Part shown: piece after piece, positions 47,205-57,729 of the stretch
Position numbering within the stretch: the stretch's first letter is position 1
Layout of the letters: the number at the start of each line of letters is the position of its first letter
Origin: Mycoplasmataceae bacterium
GTDB taxonomy: Bacteria > Bacillota_I > Bacilli_A > Mycoplasmatales > Mycoplasmoidaceae
Reading direction: 5' to 3'
NCBI GenBank assembly: GCA_031265955.1
Contig: JAISBY010000010.1
Span: 434,001 to 498,000, forward strand
Length of the DNA: 64,000 nucleotides
The notes under the pieces: generated by a model
What the model was told of the DNA's origin: nothing
The model's input: the letters and a program-made list of their open reading frames with translations, nothing else
Database searches by the model: none
Position numbers and translations under genes: made by a program

Positions 47205-48531
47205 ATTTTTGACCTTTAGTTACAAAATAATTGATCAATCCTTTTATCATCACACCAGTTGCACGGTTTTTTTCTATGCCTGTTGCTCCGATATCCAAAT
47301 GAATAAATTTACTTTGGTTGTTTACAAAAACATTTAAAAAAGCAGCGGCTGAACTGGAAGACCCGTATTTATTTTTATTTGGAGCATTGGTAATATCTGC
47401 TAATTCCGCCGAACGAACTGCCATATCATTAATCCGATGCATTGGCATAATTCAAATTTCATCACCTACAACATCACTAAGCGATTTAAAATAATTAGCA
47501 AATTGTAAATCGTTACTTCAGCATCCTGTCATATATTTACCTAACGAAATGGCGATAGAACCAGTGAGAGTAGAAATTTCAATAATTTCATGAGGATGAA
47601 ATTTTTCAATCCCATAGCTAATCATGTCAGCCAAAGTCAAACGGCCCTCTGCGTCTGTACTATCAATTTGAACACTGATATTATCTCTCGTTTTAATTAC
47701 AGATGATGGTAAAACAGAACTTTCTCCGATTATGTTATCTGTAAAACCAACAACTGCTATCACATTGACTTTTACCTTTAACTTAGCCAACGCAATTAGT
47801 ACACACAATACATCGCACCCACCACATTTGTCTAATCTCATGTCATTCATTTCTTTTTTTAAATTAATACCACCAGTATCAAACGTAATGCCCTTGCCAA
47901 TTAACAATGTTGTATGTTTGTCCTGACGATTACCTAAATATTTAGCGACAACTAAATATGGCTCCCTTTGAGAACCTTGGTTAACTTTTAGAAATAGATT
48001 AAGTTTTTCGCATTTTATTTGCTGTTTATTCAAAATATCTACTTTAATTTTTTCACGTGTTAATAATTTCTTAAAAGTATTAGACAAAGCAAATGGTGTC
48101 CCGTCAGTTACAGGATCAGAATCTGATAATTGTTTGGCTAATTCAATAGTTTGATAGATTATGGCAATATCAATTAAATTTTTACATTTAACTTTAGGAT
48201 TCAAAAAAACATTTAGATTAGGTTTAACATCACTTTTTTTGTTAGTATAAGTGATTGAATAATTGGCGTATAGTAATTCAAATAAAATACGACAGCGTGT
48301 TTCGTTGTATGGAAGTTTTCACTCAATACTAATAGAGTTAGCTTTAGCTAGTTGAATTTTCCTTATGCTTCACAGACTAAATTCTAGTTTAGTTGAATCA
48401 TCATCAAAATTAATTACATAAACATTCCCAAAAATTTTATATTCCAACGGCTTTAATTTCATACCTTCTCATTTATCGGTAATAATGAGTTTTACATCAC
48501 TTTTTTTATTTTCTCTAAACAGTATTTTCAT
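47197..48531 (-). CDS. Leucyl aminopeptidase, M17 family (copy 2)
   Basis: 444 residues, clearly related to the protein at 44338: LIGKGITFDTGGINLKKEMN, RLDKCGGCDVL and the signature STDAEGRLTLADM. The metal-binding residues are kept although the first Asn of the usual NTDAEGR is Ser. The N-terminal third is divergent and low in similarity, as usual for M17. UGA is Trp at 47518 and in the N-terminal third. It starts 2 nt after the M24 gene. Two different M17 enzymes in one operon suggest different peptide ranges. Confidence 0.9.
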
Positions 48532-48533
48532 AT

Positions 48534-49604
48534 TTATATTTCCTTTGGCGCCATTTTGGTAAGCACAAACCTTCCGTGTTGCGTCACAACCACATCATCT
48601 TCAATTCGAACCCCGCCTAAATTGGGCACATAAATACCAGGCTCAATTGTGATGGTACTATTTGGAAATAAAGGGACTTTATCATTTTTTTCAAAACGAG
48701 ATTCTTTAATACCGGCTAATCCAAGACGATGTCCAAGCGCATGAATAAATCTATCGCCGTATTTGCTATGTGTATAAATAAATTTACGTACCATTAAATC
48801 TATTTCATATCCTGTTTTATTCGTTTGAACTAATTTAATCCCTAATTTATTGGCTGCTAATACTATTTTATATATTTCTACCATTTGTTTTGTAGGTGCT
48901 CCCAACCAAAAAGTTCTAGTTAAATCAGAATTGTAACCTTTGTATGTGCAGCCAATATCAATTTTAATAAATTCATTCAATTTTAATTTACGTTCGGTTG
49001 ACTTGTGGTGAGGCTCCGCGCTATTTTCACCAAATGCTACAATAGGATCAAAAGCAAAATTATCTGCACCCAATTCAAACATCTTTTGTAAAATAATGCT
49101 TTTAACTTGTAATTCTGTCATTCTTGGTTTAATTATTTTGCGGATATAACGCATAGTTACACAGACTATATTTGCAGCTTTTTGCATATATTTAAGTTCG
49201 TAAGGAAGTTTAACTACGCTTAAATCTTTGCTAATTATGGGTGTGACACGGATTTTTGAGCATAGGGGTTGTAAATATTCTTCATACTGTTGAAATGTAA
49301 CCATTTCTTTCTCAAATAATAAATGTTTAATATTATTTTGTTTAATTACTTTGATAACATCGTCAATGTTTGTGAATAATACTATTGAGGCAAATGTAGT
49401 ATTTTCCTTGTATGTGTCAATATCACGACGATTAATGAAAAGAAAAGTTTTATTTTTAGTTGCTAGACATAACGTAAAAGATAATTGACTGTCTAATAGC
49501 CAAGTTTTATTAGCTTTGGAAATAATAAGCAATCCTTGGGCTTTATGCTTGTCAAGAAACCCACCAACAATCTTCATCTTTTTTTGATAATCATATTTAG
49601 TCAT
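48534..49604 (-). CDS. pepP: Xaa-Pro aminopeptidase-like M24 peptidase
   Basis: 356 residues. The N-terminal creatinase-like domain is followed by the pita-bread M24 domain: IKIDIGCTYKGYNSDLTRTFWLG (Asp ligands), ALGHRLGLAGI (His), TITIEPGIYVPNLGGVRIEDDV (Glu ligands). M24B enzymes release N-terminal residues next to proline. It follows the PTS gene by 7 nt and precedes the M17 gene by 2 nt, so it is in the same operon. Confidence 0.92.
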   Translation of the reverse strand: MTKYDYQKKMKIVGGFLDKHKAQGLLIISKANKTWLLDSQLSFTLCLATKNKTFLFINRRDIDTYKENTTFASIVLFTNIDDVIKVIKQNNIKHLLFEKEMVTFQQYEEYLQPLCSKIRVTPIISKDLSVVKLPYELKYMQKAANIVCVTMRYIRKIIKPRMTELQVKSIILQKMFELGADNFAFDPIVAFGENSAEPHHKSTERKLKLNEFIKIDIGCTYKGYNSDLTRTFWLGAPTKQMVEIYKIVLAANKLGIKLVQTNKTGYEIDLMVRKFIYTHSKYGDRFIHALGHRLGLAGIKESRFEKNDKVPLFPNSTITIEPGIYVPNLGGVRIEDDVVVTQHGRFVLTKMAPKEI

Positions 49605-49611
49605 AATAAAT

Positions 49612-51471
49612 TTATTCCATTTCCAATTGTTCTTTAACCTTAGTTTTTAAAACATCAGCTTCAGTTCCAAAAATACTTTGAACGGATGTTGGAGAAACAC
49701 GAACTACCCCTACCGCTCCCAAAGACTTTAATTTATCATCGTTCACTAGTGAACCGTTTTTAACTTGAACACGTAATCGAGTAAAACAGGCTTCTACTAC
49801 AGTAATGTTATCCTTGCCACCATAAGCCTCAATAATGCCAATTATTCTCTCGTTACCTTTTAAGTTTTTATTATCTTTTTTAGCTAAATAATCTTTCTTA
49901 CTAAATAATTGGTTGCCACCACGACCAGGAGTATGCAAATCAAAACGCTTAATTGCCCATTTAAAAAAGAAAAAATAAATTGGTGAAAATACCAAACCAA
50001 TAATACACACCATCCAAATGTTAATTCCACCACCAGTTACATCCTGGATGATTCCTAATGTCATTACATCTAAAAAACAAGTTCCAACAAAATGACCGCC
50101 ATAAGGTGTATAAATAGATAAAATGGTATTTACCATACATATCAATCCAGCCATGGCAGCATGAAATCCTCAATACATTCATGGCACTAAAAACAAGAAA
50201 GTAAATTCAATAGGCTCAGTAATACCGGCAAAAAATGAAACAAACCCAGCAGATAAAACAATAGAACCAGCCAACTTACGATTATCCCCTTTAGGAGCAG
50301 CCAATAACATCGCTAATGCTGCTGCTGGCAAACAAAACATCATAAATGCTCCCATCCCCGATACATATTGTCCAGGATTAAATGTATAGCTACCGTTATG
50401 CAAATATTTTGTCCCTTTAAAAATCATATCAGGTGTCAAATGTACATTAACAGAAGACATTTCTCCGGTGGTTAAAGGGGTAAGAGTAACGGTTCTACCC
50501 ACATAGTTTAGCAATTGATAATTGATATTGGCATCGCCAGATATAACGGTGGCGTTATTAATATTAAGCACAGTCGCTCATGAAGCACCCATTGTGTTAC
50601 CAACTTGATAATATTGACCATTTCAATACGCAATGGCTTGTGCTTGCTGATCTCAGCTACCACCAACAGGAGTCCAATTCATTAAGTTACTTATGACATG
50701 GTGCAATCCAAACGGTAATAATGCTCTATTTAAAAACATGTATACAAATGAGTTTAATCCTACCGGAGCGCTAGATAAACCAGTTCCGGCATAATATAAG
50801 CCTTTACCTATTAGTGGTCATGTAATGCTAAATAAAATTCCCAATAACATTGCACAACAAATAGAAATAATAGGAATAAATCGCACTCCGCTAAAGAACC
50901 CTAAAGTTTTTGGTAGTTGAATTGCTTTAAATTTGTTATATAGATAAGCTGTCGCTAATCCGATAATAATACCACCAAACACACTAGTATTCAAAGAAGT
51001 CATACCAGGAATATTGTTAGTGGTAAAAATCCCACTAAATTCTTGCAATCCGTCAGTACCAGTAAAAGTGTATCACATGAAATAGTAACTATCACCTTTG
51101 TGGACTAGAAAAGCCGATTGGATAGCACAAAAAACTATCCAACTAATGAGTGCGGACAGACCAGCCATACCTGCGTCTTTCGTAAACGAAATGGCAATAG
51201 CTATGGCAAATAATATCGGTAAACAGCGAAACACAATCGTTCCTGGTAAAGAAATAATATTACCAAACAACACAGCCATTTCATTGCTTTCGCCAAAAAT
51301 AGAGGGAAATATCGCTCCTATTCCTAGTAACATACCAGCAATTGGCAATACTGCAACTGGTAACATTAAGCCTTTGGATAATAAAGCTAATTTATCCTTA
51401 ATACGACTATCTTTAGTATTAGCAATACTAACTTCTCCAAAATTTAGTTGCTTTGTTTTAAACTTAAACAT
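49612..51471 (-). CDS. PTS glucose-family permease, EIICB (second copy)
   Basis: 619 residues: EIIC membrane domain (GLMLPVAVLPIAGMLLGIG, GITEPIEFTFLFLVPW) and C-terminal EIIB (about 525-615) with the phospho-Cys in VEACFTRLRVQV and GTEADVLK. Paralogous to the protein at 5426 and similar throughout, but with different external loops and its own operon. No EIIA domain. Its ATG overlaps the preceding stop (TAATG, 51469-51473), so it is coupled to the membrane-anchored gene. Substrate uncertain within the glucose/maltose/N-acetylglucosamine group. Confidence 0.92.
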
Positions 51472-52022
51472 TAGTCGTTACTCACTGTTAGTAACACATA
51501 GATGTAATCAGTAATTACATAATTATCAATCGAAACATGCACCCCTATATGATATGTTTGTGGTGCGGGAATATTATTGCTGTAAATCCATGCGGCGTAT
51601 TGAAAATTGCCATCGTTAGCATTGGATGTAATTTGACTAGATTTAATTTTGATTTCATCATCATTAAAAGGTGTGGTTTGCCCAATATTTTCAATGGTTC
51701 ATTTTGGTGCCGGCGGTTGATAATTGTGGTAACTTTTGCCACTGAACTGTATTTGAAATTCAGCATTCGGATCATTTTCATCAACTGCCTTTGTATCTTC
51801 AGTATTTGTTTGAGATTTTAGTTCAACAATATGCTGCCCTTGATTGTAATATTCTGCCGTATAAGTGTAGGCAATACTACTAGTATTAAGTTCAAATCTC
51901 GCAGCTTGAGAAGAAAATCACATTCCTACAATACCTACAACTAAAATGATTACCACCACACTAATTACGATAATTTTGGCTTTTCATTTTCTATTTGTTT
52001 TTACTGTTTTTGTATCATCCAT
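51471..52022 (-). CDS. Membrane-anchored protein, first gene of the PTS-peptidase operon (183 aa)
   Basis: A basic start (MDDTKTVKTNRKWKAK) precedes one membrane helix (about 17-38), then about 145 residues outside, with YTAEYYNQGQHIVELKSQ, PPAPKWTIENIGQTTPF and a closing IYVLLTVSND. The ectodomain looks like a beta-sandwich, resembling the membrane-anchored second genes of the surface operons in layout but not clearly in sequence. UGA is Trp three times. It is coupled to the PTS gene. No family recognised; perhaps a surface sugar- or peptide-binding accessory protein. Confidence 0.7.
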
Positions 52023-52045
52023 AAATTACTCCATAAAGAAAGAAA

Positions 52046-52085
52046 ACAAAAAACAAGACTATTATTTCTAAATAATAGTCTTGTT
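52046..52085 (-). terminator. Intrinsic terminator in the leader of the PTS-peptidase operon (attenuator candidate)
   Basis: AACAAGACTATTATT (52052-52066) and AATAATAGTCTTGTT (52071-52085) form a 15-bp stem, followed on the minus strand by a T run (52046-52051) about 25 nt before the first gene. The upstream neighbour is divergent, so no upstream minus-strand gene needs it. The 248-bp gap 52023-52270 holds this hairpin, about 150 bp of possible leader RNA, and the promoter of the plus-strand gene at 52271 (TATAAT 52259-52264). Confidence 0.75.
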
Positions 52086-52270
52086 CTCGGGAAAGCATAC
52101 TAAACTAATGTTTGCAACGTTAATGTATTTGATTATTCCCTTAGTTAATCGCACAAATGAGTATAACAAACATTGATACACATTTAGAAAAGATTTAAAT
52201 GATTCCTGAGAACGGCAAATGATAAATATGTTTATTTTTTGACTATACAAAATATATTTATAATGATTTT

Positions 52271-52717
52271 ATGATTACGAAAGAGTTGTTTCATTACGTT
52301 GACAATAGTATCCACGATGTTGATTGACAAGATGCTATTAGAATTGCATCTGCCCCATTAATAAAGCATAAAATTGTAACAAATGATTTTGTTGATAAAT
52401 TGATTAATGAAACAATCCGACTTGGACCATATTATATTTTGGCACCATACATTGCTTTAGGACACATATCACCAGATTCATCTATACTACAGAATAGTTT
52501 ATCATTAACCATTTTTTCAAAACCCATACCATTTAAAGATGATACAAATCATGATGTAAAATTTTTATTTGTGCTTACATCCTTTGACGGCAATTCACAT
52601 ATGGAAATTATGAGCAATTTTGCTTCGCTTATATCTAACGAACTTTTTAGAAGTAATTTGCATAAAGTAAAAAACTATCAAGATTGATTCATATTATGCA
52701 GTAAACATAAGGAATAA
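52271..52717 (+). CDS. ulaC: PTS EIIA component, ascorbate/mannitol-fructose type
   Basis: 148 residues. The segment RLGPYYILAPYIALGHISP matches the active-site block of EIIA proteins of the fructose/mannitol/ascorbate class (usually G-P-Y-I-V-I-A-P-G-I-A-M-P-H); the phosphate-accepting His is kept. It passes phosphate from HPr to the EIIB at 54460. TATAAT ends 6 nt before the ATG, so the message is leaderless. It starts the three-gene ula-type operon, with ulaA 2 nt after its stop. UGA is Trp twice. Confidence 0.85.
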
Positions 52718-52719
52718 AA

Positions 52720-54447
52720 ATGAATGAGTTCACGAATGAATTATTAAAATTTTTAACTAATTTTTTTGGAACACCAGCAATTTTGATTGGAATTTTTGCG
52801 CTGTTAGGTTGTTTATTACAACACAAAAAAATGGGAGAAACCGTTGTTTCAGTTTTTAAAACCATTATTGGTTTTCTAATTATTGGTGGGGGTGCAGCGT
52901 TAGTAGGTACATCCATCGGTGCTTTTAGTGGTGCCTTTGACTTATTGTTTAATCGCCAAGGATGAATTGCTAATAATGATGTTATTCCAGGAATTTTATT
53001 AATGATGGACAATATGGCTTGAGTAGCATCTTGTGGTTCGTTAATTTTGGTTTTTGGAATGTTGTTAAATTTAGTTTTAGCACGCATTAGTGGTTTTAAA
53101 TTCGTTTATTTAACCGGCCATTCCGCTTGATACTTTTCTACCATGTTAGCGTCTATAATGGTGGCGGCTGGATTAAATAATAAAATTGATATGTGACAAA
53201 TTGTATTATGCGGTTCTTTATTGGTGTCGGTATGAATGGTTGTTCAACCACAACTATTGCAAAAGCACATGAATATCATTACATCCAATCAACCCATTTC
53301 ACTAGCTCACACTGGTGGGTTAGGGTATTTTGCCAGTGGAATAGTTGGAGATTTAGTTTTTAAAATAAAAGGGGCAAAAGTACGATCAACCGAATCAATT
53401 AATTTTCCTAAAGGATTAGCGTTTTTGAGAAATACTAATGTATCAATTGCATTAACGATGTTAGTATTATTTTCTGTGGTTTATTTTTCTTGTTGAGGTG
53501 TTAGAGGTTCGCAAGCGATGATTGATGCAGGAATTATTTCAAGTTCTGATTCCGTTATTGTACAAGGCATATTAATGGCTTTTACTTTCGCCGCTGGTGT
53601 AGAAGTTATTTTGATTGGCGTAAGAATGTTTATCGCTGAACTCACACCAGCTTTTAAAGGTATTGCAGAAAAATTAATTAGGGGTTCTCGCCCCGCTATT
53701 GATTGCCCTGTAGTATTTCCTTTTGCTCCTAACGCTGTAATTATTGGTTTCATCGCTTCTATGATTGCAGGAATAATATGTTTTGGCGTCAGCATTGGCA
53801 TTGCAAGTAGTTTGCCTACAAGTAGCACTTGAGCGGTTGTGGTGATTCCAAGTATTGTTCCTCATTTCTTCACCGGCGCCACTGCAGGTGTGTTCGGCAA
53901 CGCTAAAGGAGGCGTTTGAGGTTGCATACTTGGAGCGTTTGTAAATGGCATTATTATTTCTACTGTTCCATATTTATTTATTGGATCCGGCGCATATTGT
54001 TGAAACACTCATGTTATTTGAGGCGACGCAGATTTTATCGTTGGCTTTGTACCATTCTTATTAATAAAATATGCAACGCGATGATCTCTACTTGGGTTTG
54101 CATTTTTAATTTGACTTATGTTACCGCTGTTACATTTTATCTCTCACAATAAAAAAATGAAAAACGATATTTACAAAAATGCTTATTTTCAACTTAATGG
54201 TTTATATAAGCAGAAAACAATAGATTACAAAGCACTAAAAGAAACATACAAAAATAATATTAGGAATATTAATTCTCAAATTAAGACAAGTAGCAAAGAA
54301 CAAAAGCAAGAATTCATTGTGCAAAAAAGAACAACTACCAATGAATTCAACAAGCAATTACGATTAATAAATAAAAACTATGATACAAAACTAGAACCTG
54401 TTTGATTAACATTGAATAATTTTGGTAAAATACACAAAGCAGATTAA
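52720..54447 (+). CDS. ulaA: PTS ascorbate-specific permease EIIC (UlaA/SgaT)
   Basis: 575 residues. About eleven hydrophobic segments carry the UlaA pattern: FFGTPAILIGIFALLGCLLQ, GGGAALVGTSIG, SLAHTGGLGYFASGIVGDLV, GGVWGCILGAFVNG. It should import L-ascorbate or a related sugar acid. The C-terminal 100 residues are an unusual charged coiled-coil-like tail (KKMKNDIYKNAYFQLNGLYK ... KEQKQEFIVQKRTTTNEF) not seen in the standard 460-residue protein. Many UGA codons are Trp. Middle gene of ulaC-ulaA-ulaB; no downstream catabolic ula genes are in the window. Confidence 0.9.
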
Positions 54448-54459
54448 AGGGATGAGAGT

Positions 54460-54735
54460 ATGAAAAAAATAGTAGCTTTATGTGGACAGGGTTTAGGTAG
54501 TTCTCTTATTGTAGAAATGAATATTAAAAAAGCTTTAGAAGAATTAGATATAGATGATATTGAAGTTACTCACACCAATTTAAATTCATTCGATTCTAAC
54601 GATACTTCTATTACTGCAATTGTTTGTGGCAAAGATTTATCCGATGCAATTGATTTTCAAAATAAGATTGTTTTGAATAATCTACTAGATATTAATGAAA
54701 TTAAAATTAAAATATCCGAGTTTTTAAATAAATAA
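54460..54735 (+). CDS. ulaB: PTS ascorbate-type EIIB
   Basis: 91 residues, normal for a stand-alone EIIB. The phospho-Cys lies in IVALCGQGLGSSLIVEMNI near the N-terminus, as in the lactose/ascorbate EIIB fold. It relays phosphate from UlaC to the substrate bound in UlaA. AAGGGA lies upstream of the ATG. It completes the operon started at 52271. Confidence 0.9.
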   Translation: MKKIVALCGQGLGSSLIVEMNIKKALEELDIDDIEVTHTNLNSFDSNDTSITAIVCGKDLSDAIDFQNKIVLNNLLDINEIKIKISEFLNK

Positions 54736-54780
54736 CATTACAACTTGACAATTAGCAAAATAAATATTGATTATAAAGTT

Positions 54781-56199
54781 TTATTTTTTGAAATTGTTTA
54801 CAAAGGCTTTGGCTGAATCATTAGGATCTTTATGAATAGCAGCTTTACCGAATTTATCAACATCACCAAGAATTTGACTATTGTGTCTCAATCCTAACGG
54901 GCCATTTAAACATCCACCTTGACAAACCATACCTTCAAAAAAGTTTTGAACCAATTTATTAGTGGATAATGCTTTCATTCAATTTTCACATTCTTTGATA
55001 CCGTTCATGGCTACACCATTAAATTTTTTATTACCAGTTTTTTCTACTAAATTTTTAACACCGGTTAGAATACCACCACTACGAGCAAAAATTCTACCAT
55101 AGAAGGATGCATCTTCTAGTTTTGTAGGTTCAATGTTAGTTAAATGAATTTCTCTCGCGTCAAATAGTGCCTGTAGTTCTTCAAATGAAATTACACAATC
55201 AATGTAAGGACGAGCTTCAGGTAATTGAAATTCAGTTTTTTTAGAAGCACAAGGACCGATAAAAATAACCTTAGCATTGGGATCACTTTGTTTAATTAAT
55301 TTTCCAGTTGCTACCATGGGTGATGAACTCTTTGAAATATATTTCGCAAGTTGTGGAAAATTTTTTCTGACAAAAAATTTAAAAGAAGGGCAACAAGAAG
55401 AAGTTAAAAGGCCTTTTTCTAATCATTCATTAGCTTCTTCTTGCAAAATTGAGTCGGCACCCAACGCTACTTCTACCACACGAGTAAAACCTAACTTTTT
55501 AATACCACTAATTAATTGTTCGATAGTAACATAATGAAATTGGCCAACGATTGAAGGCGCTACAACGGCATAAACATTACTTTCTTTAGCTTGTAATAAC
55601 TTAATAGCGTTAATGATAAAAGAACGATCAACACACGCTCCGAACGGGCACTTATAAACACAATTACCACAGACAATACACTTTTGATCATCAATGGTTG
55701 CTTTTCGTAAATTAGTCATAGTAATAGCTTTGGCACCACAACTTTCAATGCAAGGACGAACTTGATTAATAATAGCATGGTATGGACAAGCTTTGATACA
55801 TAAACCACATTCAATGCACTTATTTTTATCTATGATCGCTTTACGTTCAACGATGCTAATCGCCCCTTTAGGGCACGCATCACGACATTTGTGGCTTAAA
55901 CAACCACGACAAGATGGTGTTACAAAGATACCACCAACCGGACATTCATCACAAGCTATATCAATCATTTGAATGACGTGACTCTTTTCTTTGTTACCAC
56001 CCATAATTAATTTAATTCGTTCTTGCGCAATTGCTCTTTCTTTGAAGATGCAACAACGCATCGTTGGTACAGGTCCAGGCGAAACAATCTTGGGAATGTC
56101 ATGATAGATGGTATCAAATTTGTTTTGGTCATAAGCTTTGATGACTTGTACTAAAATATCGTATTTTAATTTTTGAACATCGGTTTCAAATTTACGCAT
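54781..56199 (-). CDS. [FeFe]-hydrogenase (monomeric, group B-like)
   Basis: 472 residues. Three ferredoxin-type clusters lie in the first half (CRGCLSHKCRDACP, CIECGLCIKACP, CIVCGNCVYKCP). The H-cluster domain follows with L1 TSSCCPSF (about 266), L2 GPCASKK (Cys at about 317) and L3 EGMVCQGGC (Cys at about 426 and 430). All four Cys that bind the H-cluster are present. It reduces protons with ferredoxin electrons or oxidises H2. UGA is Trp at 55423 and 54979. The G-P-C L2 form is typical of group B rather than the M-P-C of group A. No HydE/F/G maturases are in the window; their presence elsewhere decides whether it is active. Confidence 0.92.
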
Positions 56200-56263
56200 A
56201 GAGGCACATTATAATCGCTCTTTTTGATTTTAATATGCTCATGTTTTTAAATCTCCAAAATAT

Positions 56264-56728
56264 TTACTTTATATTACATAAGACTAAAATATGTGTGTAA
56301 AAAGGATCAAAAAATTCAACATCACTAGTAGTTCTACCGTATTGTTGAACTGTGAAATAAGAAGGAAAATAAAATGTTTCTTGTGTATATGAATATGAAA
56401 TAGAAAACTTTAATAACACATCACGATCGTTAGTGTTATCTATTGCATTTATTTTTATAGTGTAAGTAGAACCAGTTCCTTGCTTTGATGATTCGTTCGT
56501 AAAATTATCCAAATCTGTATTTCATACATATCGATTGTTAAAAATTTGTTCATATGCTTCGGTTATATTCACTACTCATGGTCTTAATCTTACCTCTCAC
56601 GAATTAATTGTTTCAATTGAAATCGTTTCAATACTGCTACAATTCGTTAAACTCATGGATAAGCCTACACTAGCGAGCCCAATTGCGGTAATTGAACCCA
56701 TGATTTTGGTTATAAGTAAATTTCTCAT
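56264..56728 (-). CDS. Putative lipoprotein (154 aa)
   Basis: MRNLLITKIMGSITAIGLAS and a hydrophobic run end in LTNC-SS, a lipobox-like site (Asn at -1 is unusual but seen in mycoplasmas). Start ATG 56728; a longer frame exists upstream but overlaps the zinc-ribbon gene. The mature part is beta-rich (YTIKINAIDNTNDRDVLLKF). UGA is Trp. It shares the minus strand with its neighbours; no function recognised. Confidence 0.6.
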
Positions 56729-56754
56729 TTTTAAATTTATGATAAAACCTAATT

Positions 56755-56925
56755 TTATTTTTCTTTTCTGGTTCGCGAACCGCAAATCGGACATTTTCGA
56801 GCATGTGCAATCGAATATATAATTCCTGGGATTATGTAAAGTATATAACCAGCAACAGTAGCCGCGACTTGCCCTCCCGTTAACTTTGTGTTAACTTCTT
56901 TCCTACAATGTGGACAATATCTCAT
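56755..56925 (-). CDS. Zinc-ribbon membrane micro-protein (56 aa)
   Basis: MRYCPHCRKEVNTKLTGGQV is followed by one membrane helix (VAGYILYIIPGIIYS) and CPICGSRTRKEK, so two CxxC pairs flank a membrane segment. The ribosome binding site GAGGG lies 7 nt before ATG 56925. Its upstream region (56932-56988) is nearly identical to that of the gene at 63367, suggesting shared control. Could be a small metal-binding membrane protein; function unknown. Confidence 0.65.
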   Translation of the reverse strand: MRYCPHCRKEVNTKLTGGQVAATVAGYILYIIPGIIYSIAHARKCPICGSRTRKEK

Positions 56926-56931
56926 AAATTC

Positions 56932-56988
56932 CCTCTCGTATAGCACACATTACATGGCACTATAATCTTTTAATTCCATAAAAGATTA
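56932..56988 (-). promoter_or_regulatory. Conserved upstream block with inverted repeat (copy A)
   Basis: A perfect inverted repeat, AATCTTTTA and TAAAAGATT with 6 nt between (56964-56987), lies about 20 bp upstream of a TGCTATAC (extended -10-like, 56937-56944) and the start at 56925. The block is copied at 63374-63429 in front of another minus-strand gene with only two differences. It has no T run, so an operator is likelier than a terminator. Confidence 0.6.
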
Positions 56989-57050
56989 GTCCTAGATGCT
57001 ATCTTGCACGCGTAAACATTTTGTAATTAAACTTTATATAATCGTTCATT

Positions 57051-57650
57051 ATGTTAATTACAAAATATATTGAAACCATTACTAATGATTTAATCACTAA
57101 TGAAAATAAATTAAATCAGTTAGATGCAGCTTTAGGTGACGGTGACTATGGCTCAAATGTTGTGAAAGGATTTAAATGCATCTTGCAAGAAGCTAGTAAC
57201 TTTACAACAACTAGTTCATTGCAAGATGATTTAATGGTTTGTGCTAAACAATTTATGAATAAAATTGGTGGCAGTTCAGGTTTTTTAACTGGTGTCGCCT
57301 TTATGGGTATGGCGCAAACATTCAAAGATAAAACAGTGATTACTAATCAAGATATTGCTGAAGCTATTAAAGCAGCGTGCGACCAGATTAGCCAAAAAGG
57401 TAAAACTCAAGTAGGCGAGAAAACAATGTTAGATGATTTGTATCCCGTTATTAATGCTATGCAAACGACATCAGATTCAAAAATTAATTTTGCAAAAGCA
57501 GCTGAAGCGGCATACCAAGGGGCACAAGCTACAATAAGTATGAAAGCTACCAAAGGACGTGCTTCATATTTGGGAGAACGTTCCGTAGGACATATGGATG
57601 CAGGTGCTTGTGCCATAAGTATTATTTTTAAATCGTTAACAAAAATATAA
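57051..57650 (+). CDS. dhaL: DhaL-like kinase subunit (dihydroxyacetone/glycerone kinase, ADP-binding domain)
   Basis: 199 residues, the size of DhaL. The metal/nucleotide motif DAALGDGDYGSN (near 27), GGSSGFLTGVAFMG, and the closing GRASYLGERSVGHMDAGA (the family's D-P-G-A replaced by D-A-G-A) match the DAK2/DhaL fold, which phosphorylates dihydroxyacetone with PTS-derived or ATP phosphate. No DhaK or DhaM is adjacent, so it may act with partners elsewhere. TATAAT at 57037-57042 ends 8 nt before the ATG, so it is probably leaderless. Confidence 0.88.
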   Translation: MLITKYIETITNDLITNENKLNQLDAALGDGDYGSNVVKGFKCILQEASNFTTTSSLQDDLMVCAKQFMNKIGGSSGFLTGVAFMGMAQTFKDKTVITNQDIAEAIKAACDQISQKGKTQVGEKTMLDDLYPVINAMQTTSDSKINFAKAAEAAYQGAQATISMKATKGRASYLGERSVGHMDAGACAISIIFKSLTKI

Positions 57651-57729
57651 GCTCAAGCATAACGATGGAAAATAATTAGTTTTATTAAATATTACACATA
57701 TCACGAAATAATTTGTTAAACTCTTTCTA

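Noticed and set aside
52068..52250. Minus-strand frame of 60 residues in the leader before the PTS operon
   Set aside because: Starts at a non-ATG codon without a ribosome binding site and ends inside the terminator hairpin; more likely leader RNA.
56264..56794. Longer start for the lipoprotein (MSDLRFANQ...)
   Set aside because: It would overlap the zinc-ribbon gene and put the signal peptide internally.
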